Assembly (NCBI GenBank): GCA_910588245.1
Contig: CAJUQP010000008.1
Location: forward strand, 1-64,000
Source: an uncultured Muribaculaceae bacterium
Lineage (GTDB): Bacteria; Bacteroidota; Bacteroidia; Bacteroidales; Muribaculaceae
Reading direction: 5' to 3'
DNA length: 64,000 nt
The notes below the pieces were generated by a model. That model made no database searches, had not been told where the DNA came from, and saw only the letters and a list, made by a program, of their open reading frames with translations. This document shows, piece by piece, positions 63,549-64,000 of the stretch. Every line of letters begins with the position of its first letter. Positions within the stretch are counted from its first letter, which is position 1. The position numbers and the translations under genes are program-made.

Positions 63549-64000
63549 TTAAAGTATTAAAGCTTTAACCTTTCCACCCCCTCCGTATTCCTGATAGAGC
63601 ATGATCAGATGGGAGGCGCTCCAGCTGAAATGGGGAGCCTTGAGACGCTCACCGGTATGGGTGCCGTAGTTCTCATGGATCGGGGCTCCCTCCTTCAAGC
63701 CATCAAGACGGTCGAACACCTGACGCGTATAGGCGTCGGCAAGATCGTCATGGCCGTAATTGCGCAGTCCGCTGATGGCGAAATAGGTCTGGTCGAGCCA
63801 TATCGGGCCTCTCCAGTAGCCGCGGGGATTATACTTCGGGTTGTCGGCAGCGATGGTCGGGAAAGGTATATAAGTGGAAAATTTCGTGGTGTCCTGCAGC
63901 ACAGGCATCATTGCCTCCACCTGCTCAGGCTTCGCGAGACCGGTCCAGAGCATAGTGTACGCCTCGCAGCCGGGATCGCCCACAGAGCGGCGGTCGCCAA
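63549..64000 (-). CDS. GH63-like glycoside hydrolase, C-terminal part (runs off window)
   Basis: The visible 150 residues are the C-terminal end of an (alpha/alpha)6-barrel enzyme of the GH63/MGH1-like group (E. coli YgjK type): Y-W-R-G-P-I-W-L-D-Q-T-Y-F, then the catalytic-base segment P-I-H-E-N-Y-G-T-H-T-G. No stop interrupts the frame before the window edge, so the true start is beyond 64000 and any internal GTG is not the start. The last residues (G-K-V-K-A-L-I-L) come from a minisatellite-like stretch. It converges on GH95 with 3 bp between stops. Substrate is likely an alpha-glucoside or related sugar. Confidence 0.85.
   Translation of the reverse strand, partial: GDRRSVGDPGCEAYTMLWTGLAKPEQVEAMMPVLQDTTKFSTYIPFPTIAADNPKYNPRGYWRGPIWLDQTYFAISGLRNYGHDDLADAYTRQVFDRLDGLKEGAPIHENYGTHTGERLKAPHFSWSASHLIMLYQEYGGGGKVKALIL

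Overview
The window reads as chromosomal DNA of a gut Bacteroidales bacterium. A member of Muribaculaceae is my best guess, from gene content alone. Pointers are a fused SecDF translocase, a one-piece hybrid two-component regulator (HTCS) beside glycoside hydrolases, fimbrillin-like lipoproteins, BspA-type leucine-rich repeats, BACON domains, a TonB receptor/DUF4249 pair, and many -7 boxes of the Bacteroidetes form TAnnTTTG. No rRNA, tRNA, CRISPR array, insertion sequence or phage gene was seen.

Layout. 234-3895: small lipoprotein, TonB-dependent outer-membrane receptor and DUF4249 lipoprotein in one operon. 4088-5174: 23-bp tandem repeats, a perfect palindrome over a promoter, and a Fic-family protein. 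5275-5955: SGNH hydrolase. 6401-9269: TPR histidine kinase plus LytTR response regulator. 9405-10334: Rpn/PD-(D/E)XK-type protein. 10563-22530 (minus strand): HTCS followed by GH31, GH2 and GH3 enzymes, a set that fits trimming of xyloglucan-type oligosaccharides, with no SusC/SusD pair in view. 23026-25233: a decayed DUF4143 ATPase, a flavodoxin-like protein and an SDR-like protein.

25419-45394 (minus strand) is the most unusual part. Upstream lie an Ig-like lipoprotein, a histidine kinase broken by a frameshift, and a response regulator fused in frame to a membrane segment and a secreted FISUMP-type domain. Downstream is a tight five-gene operon. It encodes three giant paralogous lipoproteins (fimbrillin-like N-terminus, LRR_5 repeats, BACON, M64 peptidase), a stand-alone fimbrillin-like lipoprotein, and a dockerin/Big_2 repeat protein. 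Only the middle giant keeps the HExxH zinc motif; the other two look like pseudo-peptidases.

45677-48649: SecDF. 48877-49563: unknown secreted protein. 49646-50545: small BspA-like protein. 50683-54187: two tandem AAA-ATPase/PD-(D/E)XK proteins with mosaic identity, followed by 15-bp minisatellites and a dispersed hairpin repeat. 55086-60511: a two-gene module (long coiled-coil lipoprotein plus small outer-membrane barrel) present twice in tandem; the barrels are identical in protein while the lipoproteins have diverged, mainly in a central domain. 61104-63545: GH95 fucosidase. 63549 to the edge: a convergent, truncated GH63-like enzyme.

The best candidates for an undescribed system are the M64/pseudo-M64 fimbrillin operon with its membrane-anchored regulator, and the duplicated coiled-coil/barrel module. 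Both functions are inferred from domains and context, not demonstrated.
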